Of a DNA stretch of 64,000 bases, positions 53,547-62,161 are shown piece after piece. A program made the translations under genes and the position numbers. Each line of letters begins with the position of its first letter. The stretch's first letter is position 1. Origin of the DNA: Candidatus Eisenbergiella merdavium (GTDB lineage Bacteria; Bacillota; Clostridia; Lachnospirales; Lachnospiraceae); NCBI GenBank assembly GCA_019119595.1, contig DWWS01000029.1, positions 1-64,000 of the forward strand, read 5' to 3'. The notes beneath the pieces were generated by a model. That model was not told the origin of the DNA. It ran no database searches and saw nothing but the letters and a program-made list of their open reading frames with translations.

Positions 53547-54035
53547 ATGGTGCTTTTTGGGACTAAAAAAGATATCGATGCCTGGATGGCGCTTGTTAAT
53601 CTGGTAAGCTGGAATTTCCCGGGGCTGGAAACGACGGAAAAGCTTGAGGAACATGAACGGATCGTATTGCAGTTTATGGAAGAAAAACGGGCGCTGTGTG
53701 TAAAAGATGTAAAAAATATAAAAGATGTAAAAGATGTAAAAGATATAAAAGATAACGAAAAGATAATCGGCGTATTATTGTTTTCGACTAAACATAACAT
53801 GATATGCTGTCTTGCCGTTCATCCGGACTATCGTAACAGAGGAGTCGGAAGCGCATTGCTGAAAGAGGCTCTGGGAAAGCTGGATCGATCAAAGCGTATT
53901 GTGGTATCGACCTTTCGGGAGGAAGATGAAAAAGGCAAAGCGCCAAGAGCATTATATAAAAAATTTGGTTTTGTTGAAGATGAGCTGATCGAAGAATTTG
54001 GGTATCCAAATCAGAGATTTATCTTATATCCATAG
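53547..54035 (+). CDS. GNAT-family acetyltransferase with Lys-Asp repeat insert
   Basis: Acetyltransferase of 162 aa; acetyl-CoA loop VHPDYRNRGVGSALL, then the C-terminal PRALYKKFGFVEDELI. Between the first helices and the core strand KIIGVLLFST lies a tandem KDVKNIKDVKDVKDIKD segment encoded by six 9-bp repeats, which is not usual for the family. A+T content is higher than in nearby genes. SD gaggtatt precedes ATG 53547. Acceptor unknown. Confidence 0.85.
   Translation: MVLFGTKKDIDAWMALVNLVSWNFPGLETTEKLEEHERIVLQFMEEKRALCVKDVKNIKDVKDVKDIKDNEKIIGVLLFSTKHNMICCLAVHPDYRNRGVGSALLKEALGKLDRSKRIVVSTFREEDEKGKAPRALYKKFGFVEDELIEEFGYPNQRFILYP
53700..53753 (+). repeat. Six tandem 9-bp repeats inside a GNAT gene
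   Basis: Consensus GTAAAAGAT repeated from 53700 to 53753 with few changes, encoding Val/Ile-Lys-Asp/Asn triplets. Because the unit is a multiple of three, changes in copy number would alter length without shifting the frame. Confidence 0.85.
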
Positions 54036-54062
54036 ATTTTATAATGCAGAATGGAGGAAAAT

Positions 54063-54569
54063 ATGGATTATACGATTGAAACGGCAACAGCGGATGACGC
54101 GGAAGAAATACTGGCTTTAACAAGGATATGCGGCGCGGAGACAGACAATCTCAGCTATGGAGAGGAAGGGATTCCTGTCTCCGCCTGGCAGGAAAGGGAT
54201 TATATTGAGTCGGTTTTGAAATCGGATAAAGATGTTTTCCTTGTGGTCAGAGCCGGACAGGATATTGTGGGCACCGCGAATTATTCTTCTTTTCCCAGAA
54301 GAAGGATGGCGCACCGCGGAGAATTTGGGCTGTGCATCAGAAAATCCGCATGGGGACAGGGAATCGGTCATGCATTAATGGAAAAGATTCTCGATTTTGC
54401 GAAGAATAACGCGCGGTCGGAGATCGTTTCGCTCGAAGTCCGCAGTGACAACGAAAGAGCCATTAAGCTGTATCAGGACTTTGGTTTTAAAAAGATCGGA
54501 ACCTTTGAGGGATACTTTAAGATCGACGGGAAGCTTGTGGACTTTGATATTATGGAATTGAAATTGTGA
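54063..54569 (+). CDS. GNAT-family N-acetyltransferase
   Basis: Acetyltransferase of about 168 aa. The acetyl-CoA loop is CIRKSAWGQGIGHALM; SLEVRSDNERAIKLYQDFGFKKIG is the C-terminal signature seen in RimI-like and phosphinothricin-type members. ATG 54063 after tggaggaaa is chosen over ATG 54051 inside the SD. It ends with a hairpin 30 bp downstream. Acceptor unknown. Confidence 0.9.
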   Translation: MDYTIETATADDAEEILALTRICGAETDNLSYGEEGIPVSAWQERDYIESVLKSDKDVFLVVRAGQDIVGTANYSSFPRRRMAHRGEFGLCIRKSAWGQGIGHALMEKILDFAKNNARSEIVSLEVRSDNERAIKLYQDFGFKKIGTFEGYFKIDGKLVDFDIMELKL

Positions 54570-54598
54570 AAAAGGCATCCTTTGTCATCAGATTGAGA

Positions 54599-54626
54599 GG
54601 GCAGCTCCCGTTCCGGGAAGCTGCCC
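54599..54626 (+). terminator. Hairpin after the GNAT genes
   Basis: Stem GGGCAGCT (54599-54606) and AGCTGCCC (54619-54626), extended by CCC/GGG with a bulge, between convergent genes. No U tract follows, so it is only a possible transcript end. Confidence 0.5.
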
Positions 54627-54692
54627 GCATGCGTTAAGAAACTGTTTTCATCCGTAAGGCTGTTTCTGTTTCAGCCGTTTGTTTGCCTTTCA

Positions 54693-55670
54693 TCAGTCCA
54701 TTTCCATTTTGACGATCTCCCCGGTGGCGGCGTCGATCTCAATCTCATATTCCGTCCGTTCGTAGATGATCTCAATTTCGTAGACTGTTCTTCCGTCGTC
54801 ATAATCCTGACCGAATTTGGTGATGTTTTTTTCCGACGCGCCGGGCACCTTGCTGAGGGCAAGGGCTTTCGCGTCCGCCTCGCTCACGGTGCTGGCCGGG
54901 GTTCCGGCATTCTGTGTTCCCGCGCCGGAGGTGCCGTTCTGAGCTGTGGAAGCGCCGTTCTGCGCTCTTGCCCAATCATCCATTTCCTGATCGAAGGAAA
55001 GAATGGTTCCGTCGGCAGCACTGATCTCGTAATCATATTCCTGGCTGCCGGAGTAGAATTCCACATCGTAAATCTGCCGTCCGTCGTCATGATCCAGCTT
55101 GACGCGAAGGCCGGTGACATCCGCCTCGGTGACGCCCGCGTGGTCGAAGGCGGCCTGCTTTGCCTCGGCTTCGCTGATCGCGGTGCCGTCCGCCGGAGTC
55201 TGCTGAGCCTGAGCGCCGCGATTATCCATTTCATTATCGAAGGAAAGGATGGTACCGCTCACTGCGTCGATCTCATAGTCGTATTCCTGATTGCCGGAGT
55301 AGAATTCCACATCGTAAACCTGCCGTCCGTCGTCGTAATCCAGCTTAACGCGAAGGCCGGTGACGTCCGCCTCGGTGACGCCCGCGTGGTCAAAGGCTGT
55401 CTTTTTCGCATCCGTTTCACTGATGAAGGCGCTGGATGCGCTGGCGGGCTGAGAAGCGATCTCCACGCTGTCTCCTGCGGAAGGGGTGGTTTCTTCGGCA
55501 GAGGAAGGAGTTACGGTAAGGGCGGTATTCTGGGTGCCGGAGGCCAGCTCCTCCTGCGAGGAGGCGATGGGCTGAGTTTCGGGAACGGCTGCCGTGCTGC
55601 CGGAGCAAGCGGCCAGCGGAAGGGCTGCAAGGAACAGGGCGGCGGTACATGCGTATAATCTCTTTTTCAT
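54693..55670 (-). CDS. Lipoprotein with three PepSY domains
   Basis: Predicted surface lipoprotein of about 325 aa; signal peptide ends LPLAAC with lipidated Cys. After a Ser/Thr/Ala linker come three PepSY domains. The first two are nearly the same (AFDHAGVTEADVTGLRVKL and YDVEFYSG occur in both, 82 residues apart) and the third is diverged (ALSKVPGASEKNITKFGQ). PepSY domains are linked to peptidase inhibition and to two-component systems. It is the last gene of the response regulator-kinase operon, so it is likely a target or signal partner. Confidence 0.88.
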   Translation of the reverse strand: MKKRLYACTAALFLAALPLAACSGSTAAVPETQPIASSQEELASGTQNTALTVTPSSAEETTPSAGDSVEIASQPASASSAFISETDAKKTAFDHAGVTEADVTGLRVKLDYDDGRQVYDVEFYSGNQEYDYEIDAVSGTILSFDNEMDNRGAQAQQTPADGTAISEAEAKQAAFDHAGVTEADVTGLRVKLDHDDGRQIYDVEFYSGSQEYDYEISAADGTILSFDQEMDDWARAQNGASTAQNGTSGAGTQNAGTPASTVSEADAKALALSKVPGASEKNITKFGQDYDDGRTVYEIEIIYERTEYEIEIDAATGEIVKMEMD

Positions 55671-55773
55671 ATTTGAAAACTCTCCTTTGCTTTTGATGGT
55701 TTCAGTATATCCCGGAAAGATTAAAAAAACATTAAAGAAGCAGACTTTTTTCGATGGAAAGGATTTTTCCGGA

Positions 55774-57177
55774 TTACTGGCCAGGGATACCGCCGGACGG
55801 TAACCTTTCCGGTTCATTGATGCGTCTGGGCAGGCGGAAGGTGAAGCAGCTTCCCTCCCCCAGCCGGCTTGTAACGCCGATCGTGCCGCCATGGGCCGAA
55901 ACGATCCATTTTACCATGGGAAGGCCCAGCCCGGAGCCGCTTCCGTCTGCAAGGGTGCGGGCCTGATCCACCTGATAGAAGCGCTGCCATATTTTGTCAA
56001 GCTGATCCGCCGGGATGCCGATGCCGTCGTCCTGGACGGAGCCGGTGATTTCTTCTTCGTCGGCGGAAAGGGTGATCCGGGTATGGCCGCCCTGTTTTCC
56101 ATAGGTGATGCTGTTGGAGATCAGATTGATGAACAGGCGCATCATCATCGTCTCATCCGCCCGCAGGAGGATTTCCGGCTGAATGTCGGCTTCCAGCGTG
56201 ATCTGCTTTTGTTCTGCGGCAATACCCTGCTCCTCCGCGATGATCTCCGCAAGCTCGCTCAGGTTTATCAGCTCATATTGAAGCTTCTGTTTTCCGCTGT
56301 CCGCACGGGCAAGTGTGAGAAGCTGGCTGATCAGGGCGGACATTTTCCGGGCCTGGTTCGTGATCACGCCGATGCTTCCGCGAAGCTCCTCGGGCGGAGT
56401 ATCGGCCTGCGAGGCGTATTCACACTGGGAAAGAATGACGGCCACCGGGGTGCGCAGCTCGTGGGATACGTCTGAGGTAAACTGCTTTTCCGATTCAAAG
56501 GCGCTCTGGAGACGCTCCATCATCTGATCGAAGGTATAGGCGAGAATATGCGCCTCGTCCTTTCCTTTTCCCAGCCGGATGCGCCGGGTCAGATCGTTTC
56601 CTTCCGAGATCGCGCGGGCGGTTTCCGTCATGGCGGACAGAGGACGAAGCGCCCTTGCGGTGATCAGATAGCCACCAAGAGCGATCAGCGCCACGAAAAA
56701 GGGGAGCAGGATGAGAGCAGCATTGGTGATGATGCGAAGGACGGCATCGGACCGGGTGTGGGAGGCAACGCCGCGGATCCAGAGATTGCCGTAGCCCTCC
56801 ACGGACTGACAGGAATCATACACATACCAGTAATCCTGGCCGCTTCCCACCTGCCTGAGGTCATCCATGATCAGCGTGGGAGCGCCGGAAAAGCCTGCAG
56901 GAACCCGTCCGTAGAGCAGATAGCCGCCGGTATCGTAAACGGAAATGGAAACGCCCTCCTCCAGATAGTTGATATCGTCGTCAAAGGTCAGAAGGCCGTC
57001 CTCATAATCGATTTCCCTGAAGGCCTGCAGCACCGTATTTTTCAGCCGGGTTCTTGCGTCAGACAGGACGCGCACGCTGCTGATGGAAAAAAGCGCCGCC
57101 AGGGAAAGGACGATCAGAAGGGCCATGAAGGCCGTGTACCACAGGGTGATCTTCAGTTTAATGGAAAGATTTTTCAT
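55774..57177 (-). CDS. Sensor histidine kinase
   Basis: Membrane-bound kinase of about 467 aa paired with the upstream response regulator. Two membrane helices (10-32 and 148-172) flank an extracellular sensor of about 115 residues. A HAMP domain follows, then the H-box SDVSHELRTPVAVI (His239), N-box INLISNSITYG, G1 DDGIGIPAD and G2 GSGLGLPM. ATG 57177 follows AAAGGAGGAG; a GCCGCGG/CCGCGGC hairpin sits just before that SD. The signal is unknown. Confidence 0.95.
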   Translation of the reverse strand: MKNLSIKLKITLWYTAFMALLIVLSLAALFSISSVRVLSDARTRLKNTVLQAFREIDYEDGLLTFDDDINYLEEGVSISVYDTGGYLLYGRVPAGFSGAPTLIMDDLRQVGSGQDYWYVYDSCQSVEGYGNLWIRGVASHTRSDAVLRIITNAALILLPFFVALIALGGYLITARALRPLSAMTETARAISEGNDLTRRIRLGKGKDEAHILAYTFDQMMERLQSAFESEKQFTSDVSHELRTPVAVILSQCEYASQADTPPEELRGSIGVITNQARKMSALISQLLTLARADSGKQKLQYELINLSELAEIIAEEQGIAAEQKQITLEADIQPEILLRADETMMMRLFINLISNSITYGKQGGHTRITLSADEEEITGSVQDDGIGIPADQLDKIWQRFYQVDQARTLADGSGSGLGLPMVKWIVSAHGGTIGVTSRLGEGSCFTFRLPRRINEPERLPSGGIPGQ

Positions 57178-57235
57178 CGGCTCCTCCTTTCCAGCCGCGG
57201 GAAGAATGCCGCGGCGCAAATCAGGCGCACGCTTT

Positions 57236-57907
57236 TTACGGAACCCTCAGCACGTATCCCGCGCCGCGCACGGTATGGATCAGCTTCGGCTCAAAGCCGT
57301 CGTCGATCTTTTTGCGCAGATAACGGATGTAGACGTCCACCACGTTGGAGCCGCCCTCATAATCATAATTCCAGATGTGCTGCTCGATCCGCTCCCGGGA
57401 CAGCACGATCCCCTGATTGTTGACGAGGTATTCCAGAATGGAAAATTCCTTTGAGGAAAGGGCGATGGGAACCGTATCCCGCATAACGGTGCGGGTGTCG
57501 AAATCCACCGTCAGGTTCGCCACCTGGCAGCGATTCCTGGCGCGTCCTTCCTTTTTGCGGAGCATGACGCGGATGCGGGCCAGGAGCTCTTCGAAGGCGA
57601 AGGGCTTGATCAGATAGTCGTCCGCCCCGGCATCCAGGCCCGCCACCCGGTCGGAAACGGAATCCCGCGCGGTGAGAAGCAGCACCGGGACGGCGGAGCC
57701 GGAAGCGCGCAGGGCTTTCAGAACCTCAAGGCCGCTTTTTTTCGGCATCATGATGTCCAGGATCAGGGCGTCATATTCGGCCATGGCAAAGCAGTCCAGA
57801 GCCTCCTCGCCGTCAAAGCAGGAATCCACGGTGTAATGGTTACGGGTCAGCGTTTTGGTGATGATATCATTCAGATCCTTTTGATCCTCAGCTACTAAAA
57901 GACGCAT
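57236..57907 (-). CDS. OmpR-family response regulator
   Basis: Two-component response regulator, about 223 aa. Receiver domain with Asp51 (LILDIMMPKKSG) as the phosphoacceptor and Lys in KPFAFEEL. The OmpR-type winged helix is at the C-terminus (SKEFSILEYLVNN...VDVYIRYLRKKID). ATG 57907 has the SD GGAGG. First gene of the operon with the kinase and PepSY lipoprotein; divergent from the P-type ATPase gene, which may be a target. Confidence 0.95.
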   Translation of the reverse strand: MRLLVAEDQKDLNDIITKTLTRNHYTVDSCFDGEEALDCFAMAEYDALILDIMMPKKSGLEVLKALRASGSAVPVLLLTARDSVSDRVAGLDAGADDYLIKPFAFEELLARIRVMLRKKEGRARNRCQVANLTVDFDTRTVMRDTVPIALSSKEFSILEYLVNNQGIVLSRERIEQHIWNYDYEGGSNVVDVYIRYLRKKIDDGFEPKLIHTVRGAGYVLRVP

Positions 57908-57951
57908 GCTTACCTCCGTTGCAACGCGAAACAAGGCTTCGCTTTGCCGTT

Positions 57952-57980
57952 ATTATACAGCGGGAGGGCGCATTCGTCAA
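57952..57980 (-). promoter_or_regulatory. Promoter of the response regulator operon
   Basis: Minus strand TTGACG (57980-57975), 17-bp spacer, TATAAT (57957-57952), about 45 bp before the ATG. A palindrome CCGGTTT...AAACCGG (57987-58006) lies just upstream, between this promoter and the divergent ATPase gene, a plausible binding site for the regulator. Confidence 0.7.
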
Positions 57981-58132
57981 AAGCTTCCGGTTTTGTTACA
58001 AACCGGCCCTTTTGACTAATGAATAAAGGAGCGCAGGGGAGTATAATAGCGGTAAAATGGCGCGGGACGGCTGAAACGCCCGCCCGTCTGACAGGAAACG
58101 GCGGCTGACGCCGGAAAGGAAGGCGGCAGCGA

Positions 58133-60619
58133 ATGAGAAAATCGATGGAGAAGCATATGAGGATACAGGAAAAAAAGAAGCGGGAGGAGATCGGGGAGAA
58201 GCGCGGGGAAATAGAGCGGCTGTGCCCGGACTGTCTGGCCGGGCTGGATGAGGAGCAGGCGCGGGCGCGCGGGGAGGCCGGCTGGAGCAACGAAGAGGTG
58301 GACGCGTCGTTTCTGACGGTCAAGGATATCGTGCGAAAGAACGTCTGCACCTATTTTAACCTGATCTTCGCGGTTCTCGCGGTTCTCGTGTGCATCACGG
58401 GCTCCTTCCGCAATCTGAGCTTTCTGCCCGTGGTGATCATCAACACGGTGGTCGGCATCGTGCAGGAGGTTCGGGCAAAAAGGGTTCTGGAAAAAATGAG
58501 CATGCTCCATGCGCCCCATGCGGAGGTGGTGCGGGAGGGAAAGACGCGGCAGATCGATTCCCGGCAGCTTGTGATCGACGATATCGTGATCTTCCGGGCG
58601 GGGAGCCAGGTCTGCGCGGACGCCGTGATCTGTCAGGGACAGGTGCGGGTGAACGAATCCTTGCTGACCGGGGAATCGGAGGAGATTGAGAAAAAGGAGG
58701 GAGATACCCTTTTATCCGGCAGTTTCATCACCGCCGGAAAGTGCCGCGCCAGGCTGGATCAGGTGGGAGCGGACTCCTATATTTCCCGCCTGACCATGCA
58801 GGCGAAGGCCATGCGGGAGGGGGAGCAGTCGGAGATGATCCGGTCGCTGAACCGGCTGGTCAAGGCGGCCGGCGTTGCGGTCATCCCCATTGGGATCGCG
58901 CTGTTTTCACAGAGCTATTTCCTGAATCAGGAGACCTTCCGGGACAGCATCCTCTCCATGGTTGCCGCGGTCATCGGCATGATCCCGGAGGGGCTTTATC
59001 TGCTCACCACAATGGCTCTGACGGTGGGAACGGTGCGGCTTGCGAGGAAAAAGGTGCTGCTGCATGATATGAAAAGCATGGAAACCCTGGCCCGGGTTGA
59101 TGTGCTGTGCGTGGATAAGACGGGAACCATCACGGAAAACGAAATGGAGGTAAAGGAGGTGCTCTGGCTGGAGGAAGATCAGGAGGAGGAAACGATCCGG
59201 GCGCAGCTTTCCCGCTTCGTCGCGTCGATGGATCCGGAAAACGGGACGATCCGGGCCCTGCAGGCCGGCTTCCCCGAAAAGGGAGCGGGAAAGCCGGGCA
59301 CCGTTATCCCCGGAAAAGGAGCGGAGGCCGTCATCCCGTTTTCCTCAGCGGCGAAATACAGCGGCGCGGTGCTTGACGGCATCTGCTTCGTCCTGGGCGC
59401 GCCGGAATTTGTCCTGCTGGAACAGTATGAGGAATACAGAGAGCGGCTTGAGGCATATTCCGCCAAAGGCTGCCGGGTCCTCGTCTTCGGAACCTGCCCG
59501 GAGCGGCCGGACGGAAAGCCTCTGCAGACGGCGGTTTGTCCGCTGGCCGCGGTGATCCTGCAGAACCGGGTCCGTAAGGAGGCGCGGCAGACCTTCGCCT
59601 ATTTTGCGCAGCAGGGGGTGGAAATCAAGGTGATTTCCGGTGACAATCCTCTGACGGTTTCCGAAACGGCGAAGGAGGCTGGCATTGCGGACGCGGACAG
59701 ATACGTGGACGCTAGGCAGCTTAAGACAGAGGAAGAGGTGGAGAAGGCGGCGATGCAGTATACCGTATTCGGAAGAGTACTTCCGGAGCAGAAACGGCTT
59801 CTGGTCAGGGCGCTGAAAAAGAACGGAAAAACGGTGGCGATGACGGGGGACGGTGTGAACGATGTGCTCGCGCTTAAGGACGCGGACTGCAGCATCGCCA
59901 TGGTCTCCGGCAGCGAGGCGGCGATCCAGGCCTCCCAGGTGGTGCTTCTGGAATCTGATTTTTCCAGGATGCCGGAGGTCGTGGGGGAAGGAAGGCGCGT
60001 GGTGAACAATATCCAGCAGTCTGCCAGTCTGTTTCTGGTGAAAAATATCTTCTCCTTCCTGCTGTCCCTTGCCTCGCTGTGCTTCGTGTTCCAGTATCCG
60101 CTCGAACCCGCCCAGATCTCTCTGATCAGCATGTTCACCATCGGCATCCCTGGCTTTTTCCTGTCTCTGCAGCCCAATTTGGAACGGATCCGGGGAAGAT
60201 TCCTGTCCAACGTGCTGCTGAAGGCGCTGCCCGCCGGGATCACCGATGCGGCTCTGGTCGCCTTCCTCACCCTTTGCGGAGAGGCGTTCCATATTGGCGG
60301 GAGCGACATTTCCACGGCGGCTACTCTTCTCCTTGCCGTGGTCGGCTTCATGATCCTGTACCAGATATGCAGGCCCATGAACCTGATCCGCCGCCTGATC
60401 TGGTGGGGCTGCGCGGCGGGGCTTGCGGGAAGTGTGTTGCTGGTTCCCTGGCTGTTTTCGATCGGGCCGATGTCACGGCAGGGCGTTATGCTGCTTGTGC
60501 TTTTCATCCTCGCCTCGGAGCCGGTTTTCCGTTATCTGACGCAGTTCAACGAATGGCTTCAGCGGCTCTTTCGTAAGCTGGCTCAGAAGGTCTTTCACCG
60601 GAATGTTTGTGCAAAATGA
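58133..60619 (+). CDS. P-type ATPase (CtpE/Exp7-like, probably Ca2+ or related cation)
   Basis: Cation-pumping HAD-type P-ATPase, 828 aa. The actuator motif LLTGESEE, membrane motif MIPEGLYLL, phosphorylated Asp328 in VDKTGTIT and hinge MTGDGVNDVLALK are intact. There is no N-terminal heavy-metal domain. The sequence resembles the CtpE/Exp7 group, linked to calcium or manganese-like transport, but the cation is uncertain. A basic, charged N-terminus of about 60 residues precedes the first helix. ATG 58133 follows a CGGCG/CGCCG hairpin and GGAAAGGAAGG. It is divergent from the two-component operon. No full promoter was found; TATAAT at 58042 lacks a well-placed -35. Confidence 0.92.
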   Translation: MRKSMEKHMRIQEKKKREEIGEKRGEIERLCPDCLAGLDEEQARARGEAGWSNEEVDASFLTVKDIVRKNVCTYFNLIFAVLAVLVCITGSFRNLSFLPVVIINTVVGIVQEVRAKRVLEKMSMLHAPHAEVVREGKTRQIDSRQLVIDDIVIFRAGSQVCADAVICQGQVRVNESLLTGESEEIEKKEGDTLLSGSFITAGKCRARLDQVGADSYISRLTMQAKAMREGEQSEMIRSLNRLVKAAGVAVIPIGIALFSQSYFLNQETFRDSILSMVAAVIGMIPEGLYLLTTMALTVGTVRLARKKVLLHDMKSMETLARVDVLCVDKTGTITENEMEVKEVLWLEEDQEEETIRAQLSRFVASMDPENGTIRALQAGFPEKGAGKPGTVIPGKGAEAVIPFSSAAKYSGAVLDGICFVLGAPEFVLLEQYEEYRERLEAYSAKGCRVLVFGTCPERPDGKPLQTAVCPLAAVILQNRVRKEARQTFAYFAQQGVEIKVISGDNPLTVSETAKEAGIADADRYVDARQLKTEEEVEKAAMQYTVFGRVLPEQKRLLVRALKKNGKTVAMTGDGVNDVLALKDADCSIAMVSGSEAAIQASQVVLLESDFSRMPEVVGEGRRVVNNIQQSASLFLVKNIFSFLLSLASLCFVFQYPLEPAQISLISMFTIGIPGFFLSLQPNLERIRGRFLSNVLLKALPAGITDAALVAFLTLCGEAFHIGGSDISTAATLLLAVVGFMILYQICRPMNLIRRLIWWGCAAGLAGSVLLVPWLFSIGPMSRQGVMLLVLFILASEPVFRYLTQFNEWLQRLFRKLAQKVFHRNVCAK

Positions 60620-60622
60620 CCT

Positions 60623-60668
60623 TTGAAAAAATAGAAAAAAGCTTTATAATAGTCTACATAACGTGTAG
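60623..60668 (+). promoter_or_regulatory. Promoter and inverted repeat ahead of the MATE gene
   Basis: TTGAAA (60623-60628), 16-bp spacer, TATAAT (60645-60650). CTACA (60654-60658) and TGTAG (60664-60668) form an inverted repeat at the expected transcription start, a candidate operator. Confidence 0.7.
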
Positions 60669-60727
60669 CGGTCACTGCGTAAATCCAGTTGAGCGCTGCA
60701 CGTTCTTTTTTATGGAGGAAAAAGAAC

Positions 60728-62161
60728 ATGGAAGAAAAGTCAAATGTATTTCTGGAAACGGAGCCCGTCGGAAAGCTGATGGACAGATACGCGGTTCCCT
60801 GCATCATTTCCCTGGTGGTGGCTGCGCTGTACAATATTGTGGATCAGATCTTCATAGCAAACGCCGAATATCTGGGTTCCTACGGGAACGCGGCGAATAC
60901 GGTGGTTTTTCCGCTGACGGTGGTGGCGCTTGCCGTCGCCGTTCTCATCGGGGACGGCTGCTGTGCGTTCGTAAGCCTCTGCCTGGGACGCGGGGAGAAG
61001 CAGAAGGCCCATCGGAGCATCGGAAACGCGGTGCTGCTCTGCGTCGCGGCGGGGATCCTTCTTACGGCAATCTACCTTCTGCTTCAGGATCCGATCCTGA
61101 CCCTGTTCGGAGGCCGTGTGAATGAGGAAACCTTCCGGTATTCCAGGGAATATTTCTTTTATATCACCCTGGGCATTCCGTTTTATGTGTTCGGCCAGGC
61201 GATGAATCCCATCATCCGCTCCGACGGAAGCCCCGGCTTTGCCATGGTATCCACGCTGGCTGGCGCCGTGGTGAACATCATCCTGGATCCCGTCTTTATC
61301 TTCGGATTTCACTGGGGCATGATGGGCGCCGCCGTAGCGACGGTGGCGGGACAGATCCTGACGGCAGCTCTTGCGGTCTGGTATCTGTGCCACATGAAGG
61401 CGGTGCGGCTTGAGAGGGACAGCTTCCGTCTGGCCGGCGGGCTGATCCGGAAATTCCTTCCGCTCGGGGTCTGCAGCCTGCTTTCCCAGCTCTCCCTGGT
61501 CGCGGCGATGGCGGCCATCAACAACATGATCCGCAAATACGGCGCGATGGATCCTGTTTTCGGCCAGGCGCAGTACGCGCAGATTCCCATGGCGGTCGTG
61601 GGTATCGTGATGAAATTTTTCCAGATCGTCATTTCCATCTCGGTGGGCCTTGCCGCCGGATGCATCCCCATTGTGGGCTATAACATCGGCGCCGGGCATA
61701 AGGGACGGGCGAAACGGCTGTTTTCCTACCTGCTCGCATCAGAGGCCGCCGTGGGCGCCGTCGCGACGGTGATCGCGGAGTGCCTTCCGCTGCAGCTCAT
61801 TTCCATTTTCGGCGCGGCGAACGAAAGCGTTTACTATACGGAATTTGCCGTCAGGGCGTTCCGCGTGTACCTGTGCATGATGACGCTGGCCTGTGTCAAC
61901 AAGGGAACCTTCATTTTCCTGCAGTCCCTGGGAAAGGCGGCGGCGTCCACCTTCCTTTCCATGGTGCGCGAGGTGGTGTTCGGCGTGGGCTTCGCCCTCC
62001 TGCTTCCGGTCTTTTTCGGCCTGGACGGCGTTCTGTATTCCATGCCGGTTTCCGATGTGCTGACGTTTCTGATCGGAGCGGTGCTGATCGCTATGACCTA
62101 CAGGCAGCTTGGGGAGAAGTCTGGGGAGGCAGCGGCAGGAGAGGGCGGCCTATCTGTCTAG
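60728..62161 (+). CDS. MATE-family efflux transporter
   Basis: Second MATE exporter in the window, about 477 aa. MDRYAVPCIISLVVAALYNIVDQIFI and LGRGEKQKAHRSIGNAVLL are typical of the DinF/MepA-like branch; the second repeat begins FLPLGVCSLLSQLSLVAAM. It differs clearly from the one at 44-45 kb. It has its own promoter. Its last 12 bp overlap the convergent ArsR-type gene. Substrate unknown. Confidence 0.92.
   Translation: MEEKSNVFLETEPVGKLMDRYAVPCIISLVVAALYNIVDQIFIANAEYLGSYGNAANTVVFPLTVVALAVAVLIGDGCCAFVSLCLGRGEKQKAHRSIGNAVLLCVAAGILLTAIYLLLQDPILTLFGGRVNEETFRYSREYFFYITLGIPFYVFGQAMNPIIRSDGSPGFAMVSTLAGAVVNIILDPVFIFGFHWGMMGAAVATVAGQILTAALAVWYLCHMKAVRLERDSFRLAGGLIRKFLPLGVCSLLSQLSLVAAMAAINNMIRKYGAMDPVFGQAQYAQIPMAVVGIVMKFFQIVISISVGLAAGCIPIVGYNIGAGHKGRAKRLFSYLLASEAAVGAVATVIAECLPLQLISIFGAANESVYYTEFAVRAFRVYLCMMTLACVNKGTFIFLQSLGKAAASTFLSMVREVVFGVGFALLLPVFFGLDGVLYSMPVSDVLTFLIGAVLIAMTYRQLGEKSGEAAAGEGGLSV

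Noticed and set aside
58012-58047. Promoter TTGACT/TATAAT for the P-type ATPase
   Set aside because: The spacing is 24 bp, too long for a sigma-A promoter; the TATAAT may work with another element I could not identify.
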